Part shown: piece after piece, positions 15,340 through 18,383 of the stretch
Position numbering within the stretch: the first letter of the stretch is position 1
Layout of the letters: each line of letters opens with the position of its first letter
Source of the DNA: Lachnospiraceae bacterium
GTDB lineage: Bacteria; Bacillota; Clostridia; Lachnospirales; Lachnospiraceae
Direction: 5' to 3'
DNA: 18,383 bases
NCBI GenBank assembly: GCA_017420605.1
Contig: JAFOIS010000277.1
Coordinates: 1 to 18,383 of the forward strand
Made by a program: the position numbers and the translations under genes
The notes under the pieces: model-generated
Database searches by the model: none
What the model saw: the letters and a program-made list of their open reading frames with translations, nothing else
Told to the model about the DNA's origin: nothing

Positions 15340-17571
15340 ATGATGACGCAGGAACTGACCGGAATCGTGGAATCGATCCTGTTCCGGAATGAAGAAAACG
15401 GTTATACGGTATTTACCCTGATATCCGGCGCAGAGGAGACGACCTGCGTCGGATGTTTTGCTGCGCTCTCCAAAGGGGAGACGGTCGCCGTATACGGCAG
15501 CTATACCGATCATCCGAGCTACGGCCGCCAGTTCAAGGCGGAACGCTATGAGATCCGGATCCCGAAGGACGCCGCGGCGGTAGAACGGTATCTCGGAAGC
15601 GGCGTGATCCGCGGTATCGGCGTTACGCTGGCACACCGGATCGTGATGCGTTTCGGCGACGATACCCTGCGCATCCTCAAGGAGGAACCGGAGCGCCTTG
15701 CGGAGATCAAAGGGATCAGCGACCGTATCGCGCGGGATATCGGCGAGCAGGCGGAAGCGCAGGATGCGCTGCGCGACGCCATGATGTATCTGCAGGGATA
15801 CGGTATCCCGCTTTCGACCGGCCTTCGGATCTATAAACGCTACGGCGCGGATATGTACGCCGTGCTGCGGGAAAACCCGTACCGGCTCGCGGAGGATATC
15901 GACGGGATCGGATTCCGTACGGCCGACGAGATCGCTTCAAAGATCGGATACCGGGCGGATTCCGAATTCCGCATCCGCTGCGCCCTGCAGTATATTCTCC
16001 GCGCGGCAGCGCAGGAAGGAAGCGTCTATCTTCCCGAGGAGGAAGCGGTAAGACGCTGCGGAGAGCTGATCGGTGTTTCGGAGGAAGAGATCATCCGGGA
16101 GAGCGAATCGCTCGTACTGGAGCGGAAACTCATTCTCCGGCGTGCCGGCGGGACGGATGGCACGGTCCGTGCGCTCTACGACCCCTGGTATTACCAGCTG
16201 GAACTCCATACCGCGAGAATGCTGTGCGATCTCAACGCGGCGCTGACCGGTGACGAAGAGTTCGTCCGCAGGAAGATACAAAGCCTTGTAAAGACGAGCC
16301 GGTTCACGCTGGAAGAGGAACAGATAAACGCCCTGACGTATGCGGTCCGGTACGGCCTGTGCATCATTACGGGCGGTCCCGGGACCGGGAAGACGACCGT
16401 GATCCATGAGATCCTGCGGTACTTTACGGAAGAGGGAAAAAATGTGGTCCTTGCGGCGCCGACGGGTCGTGCCGCAAAGCGTATGACGGAGACGTGCGGC
16501 TTTGATGCGTCGACGATCCACCGTCTGCTGGAGATCGGGCCGATCAGTGAGGAAGCGGGAGAGAGGCTCCGCTTCGGAAGGAACGAGGAGAACCCGCTGG
16601 AAGCGGACGTCATCATCGTGGACGAGATGTCGATGGTCGATATCGTGCTGATGCACGCGCTTCTTTGCGCAACAGCGCCCGGGACCCATCTCATCCTGGT
16701 AGGCGACGCGGACCAGCTGCCGAGCGTAGGACCCGGAAACGTCCTGCGTGACATCACCGAGGAGGGCTGCTTCCCGACCGTGCGGCTGACACGTATCTTC
16801 CGGCAGGAGGAAACGGGGGATATCGTTCTCAACGCGCACCGCATCAACCGCGGAGAGATGCCTGCGCTTGATAACCGCAGCAGGGATTTCTTCTTCCTTG
16901 CCAGGGAGGACGCAGGCCGCATCATCGGCAACATGCTCACCCTGATCCGGGAGAAACTTCCGCCGTACGTGGGAGCGACCGCGATGGATATCCAGGTCCT
17001 CACCCCGATGCGAAAAGGACCGCTCGGTGTGGAACGGCTGAACGCGGTGCTGCAGCAATACCTCAATCCGCCGTCTCCGGACAAGGCGGAGCATGAAGCG
17101 GGCGGCATCGTGTTCCGTACCGGCGATAAGGTCATGCAGATCCGCAACGATTACCAGATCGAATGGGAAGTGCGGGGCAGGTACGGCATCGCCGTTGAGA
17201 CCGGGACGGGGATCTTCAACGGAGATATCGGGATCGTCCGGGAGATCGATAAGACGATGCGGACGATGACGGTCGAATTCGACGAACACCGCATGGTCGA
17301 ATATTCCTTTGAGATGCTCGGCGAGCTCGAACTGTCCTATGCCGTGACGATCCACAAGTCGCAGGGAAGCGAGTACCCGGCGGTCCTTCTGCCGCTCCTT
17401 GCCGGTCCTGCGCCGCTTATGAACCGGAACCTTCTCTATACGGCTGTCACCCGGGCACGGAAATGCGTCGTCATCCTCGGAAGAGAGGAGACACTGCGCA
17501 CGATGGTCGAAAACGTCCGGCGCCAGGAACGGTATACGTCTCTGCGCGAAAGGATCCGGGAAATGCAATGA
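15340..17571 (+). CDS. recD2: RecD2-type ATP-dependent 5'-3' DNA helicase
   Basis: RecD2 is a stand-alone superfamily 1B helicase that works in DNA repair and replication fork maintenance without RecBC. The protein has 743 residues, the usual length. An N-terminal OB-like domain (about 1-75, ELTGIVESILFRNEENGYTVF) is followed by helix-hairpin-helix repeats (about 85-205; IRGIGVTLAHRIV, DGIGFRTADEIA). The helicase core has Walker A GGPGTGKT (345-352), Walker B DE at 428-429 (VDEMSMVD), GDADQLPSVGPG, and the C-terminal TIHKSQGSE and LYTAVTRARK motifs. The ATG at 15340 is 1 nt after the mreB-like stop; a second ATG at 15343 is also possible. No clear ribosome binding site is present, so coupling is likely. 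The stop overlaps comF (ATGA at 17568). No recB or recC is in the window. Confidence 0.95.
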   Translation: MMTQELTGIVESILFRNEENGYTVFTLISGAEETTCVGCFAALSKGETVAVYGSYTDHPSYGRQFKAERYEIRIPKDAAAVERYLGSGVIRGIGVTLAHRIVMRFGDDTLRILKEEPERLAEIKGISDRIARDIGEQAEAQDALRDAMMYLQGYGIPLSTGLRIYKRYGADMYAVLRENPYRLAEDIDGIGFRTADEIASKIGYRADSEFRIRCALQYILRAAAQEGSVYLPEEEAVRRCGELIGVSEEEIIRESESLVLERKLILRRAGGTDGTVRALYDPWYYQLELHTARMLCDLNAALTGDEEFVRRKIQSLVKTSRFTLEEEQINALTYAVRYGLCIITGGPGTGKTTVIHEILRYFTEEGKNVVLAAPTGRAAKRMTETCGFDASTIHRLLEIGPISEEAGERLRFGRNEENPLEADVIIVDEMSMVDIVLMHALLCATAPGTHLILVGDADQLPSVGPGNVLRDITEEGCFPTVRLTRIFRQEETGDIVLNAHRINRGEMPALDNRSRDFFFLAREDAGRIIGNMLTLIREKLPPYVGATAMDIQVLTPMRKGPLGVERLNAVLQQYLNPPSPDKAEHEAGGIVFRTGDKVMQIRNDYQIEWEVRGRYGIAVETGTGIFNGDIGIVREIDKTMRTMTVEFDEHRMVEYSFEMLGELELSYAVTIHKSQGSEYPAVLLPLLAGPAPLMNRNLLYTAVTRARKCVVILGREETLRTMVENVRRQERYTSLRERIREMQ

Positions 17572-18293
17572 AGGACCCGAAAGGCATTTCCGTTCTCGAT
17601 CTTCTGTATCCGCGGCACTGTCCGTTCTGCGGAGAGATCCTTCCGTCCGGCCACCTTGCGCACGAGACCTGTATCCGTGCGCTTCCCGGAATGGGCGGGA
17701 TACGCTGCGCCGTCTGCGGAAGACCTCTTGCGGAAGGAACTTTATGCGAAGACTGCGCCGCCCGTCCGCGTATTTTCCGGAAAGGACGCAGCGCGTTTCC
17801 TTATCAGGCTTCTTTGCGGACGGCCATGTCCATGATGAAATTTCACGGCAGAGCGGAATATGCCTTTCCGCTCGGCCTTCTTCTCTATGAGCGCGAAGGG
17901 GAAACTGCCGCATCCTGGGGCTGCGGTCTCATCGTTCCCGTTCCCATGTACCGGAAGAAAAAACGAAAACGCGGCTACGACCAGGCGGAACTGATCGCAA
18001 AGACTTTTTCCATGGCGTCGCACGTTCCGATGGACCGGCGGGCTCTCCGCCGGGTACGTCCGACCGGCGCCATGAAGGAACTCGGGGCTAAGGAGCGGCG
18101 GAAAAACATGGCGGACGCGTTCGAAGCGGATCCGAAGCGTGTTGCGGGAAAGCGTATCCTCCTTATTGACGACATCTATACGACCGGCTCTACGCTGGAA
18201 GCGTGCGCGGCGGCGCTTCTTGCCGCGGGCGCGGTGGATGTATATTTCCTCACCGTCTGCGCGGCGGTGCCTTCGGACGACGGTTCATGCTGA
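17568..18293 (+). CDS. comF: ComF-family protein (zinc ribbon + phosphoribosyltransferase fold)
   Basis: ComF is a cytoplasmic competence protein needed for full transformation in several bacteria and thought to work with the DNA-uptake motor. The protein has 241 residues. The N-terminal half has paired cysteines for zinc (C18, C21, C35, C47, C50, C60, C63). The C-terminal half is a phosphoribosyltransferase-like domain with RGYDQAELIA (135-144) and the PRPP-binding loop ILLIDDIYTTGST (197-209). The conserved segment before the PRPP loop reads TGAMKELGAKERRKNM, with Met where the family usually has Gln. ATG 17568 overlaps the recD2 stop; upstream in-frame starts would lie inside recD2 and precede no homology. 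It is the last gene of the lepA-comF run. No strong terminator follows before the window ends. Confidence 0.94.
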   Translation: MKDPKGISVLDLLYPRHCPFCGEILPSGHLAHETCIRALPGMGGIRCAVCGRPLAEGTLCEDCAARPRIFRKGRSAFPYQASLRTAMSMMKFHGRAEYAFPLGLLLYEREGETAASWGCGLIVPVPMYRKKKRKRGYDQAELIAKTFSMASHVPMDRRALRRVRPTGAMKELGAKERRKNMADAFEADPKRVAGKRILLIDDIYTTGSTLEACAAALLAAGAVDVYFLTVCAAVPSDDGSC

Positions 18294-18343
18294 AAACGCT
18301 TTCCGTCCATGATGTATAAAATATGTTTATTTATCGTGTTTTG

Positions 18344-18352
18344 TGATACACT
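18344..18352 (+). promoter_or_regulatory. Possible extended -10 promoter for a gene beyond the window
   Basis: TG-A-TACACT (18344-18352) matches an extended -10 element (TGn plus a near-consensus hexamer) in a noticeably AT-richer stretch after comF. The -35 position (18324-18329, TGTTTA) is poor. No start codon with a ribosome binding site is visible before the window ends. Confidence 0.3.
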
Positions 18353-18383
18353 TATGGTGACATAACATACCTGCGGCGCCAAG

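Noticed and set aside
15937..17913. A 658-codon open frame on the minus strand opposite recD2 and comF
   Set aside because: Crosses two well-supported plus-strand genes and shows no recognisable domain or ribosome binding site.

Overview
This window looks like chromosomal core sequence from a GC-rich member of the Firmicutes, most likely a Lachnospiraceae-like Clostridia. The evidence is the block comEA / comEC / holA / rpsT / lepA / hemW, a classic Firmicutes gene order; strong AGGAGG-type ribosome binding sites; TTGACA/TATAAT-type promoters with 17-nt spacers; and frequent ATGA stop/start overlaps. The taxon is inferred from gene content and order; no search was run. I saw no phage, insertion sequence, CRISPR array, tRNA or rRNA gene.

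Layout. (1) 1-540 is the 3' end of argJ (arginine biosynthesis). (2) A near-consensus promoter at 569-597 precedes a rightward cluster: a lipoprotein form of the competence DNA receptor ComEA, an OmpR-type response regulator, a membrane histidine kinase, a double-GerMN lipoprotein, and the DNA-uptake channel ComEC. In Bacillus, comEB sits between comEA and comEC; here that place holds a complete two-component system plus a lipoprotein. (3) A 166-nt gap with small GC-rich hairpins and an apparent promoter leads to holA (DNA polymerase III delta), whose start codon falls about where transcription should begin. (4) holA converges on leftward rpsT (ribosomal protein S20). Between them lie three copies of a 58-nt hairpin-bearing unit in a 64-nt tandem array and a bidirectional terminator. 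(5) A divergent promoter region (about 8317-8526) drives rpsT leftward, with a hairpin in its leader and a forced TTG start, and the lepA operon rightward. (6) lepA-hemW-uvrA-mreB-like-recD2-comF are tightly packed (gaps of 20 nt or less, two ATGA overlaps) and probably form one operon of about 10 kb. (7) The last 90 nt are AT-richer and hold a possible promoter for a gene beyond the window.

How the genes work together. Three competence proteins (ComEA, ComEC, ComF) and the RecD2 helicase suggest that DNA capture, transport and processing are encoded close together, next to repair (uvrA) and translation (lepA, rpsT) genes. Most interesting are the regulator-kinase-GerMN lipoprotein triad inside the com cluster, which resembles actinobacterial MtrAB-LpqB in layout, and an MreB-like protein lacking the usual acidic EEP motif. 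The sporulation genes gpr and spoIIP, normally between rpsT and lepA, are absent.
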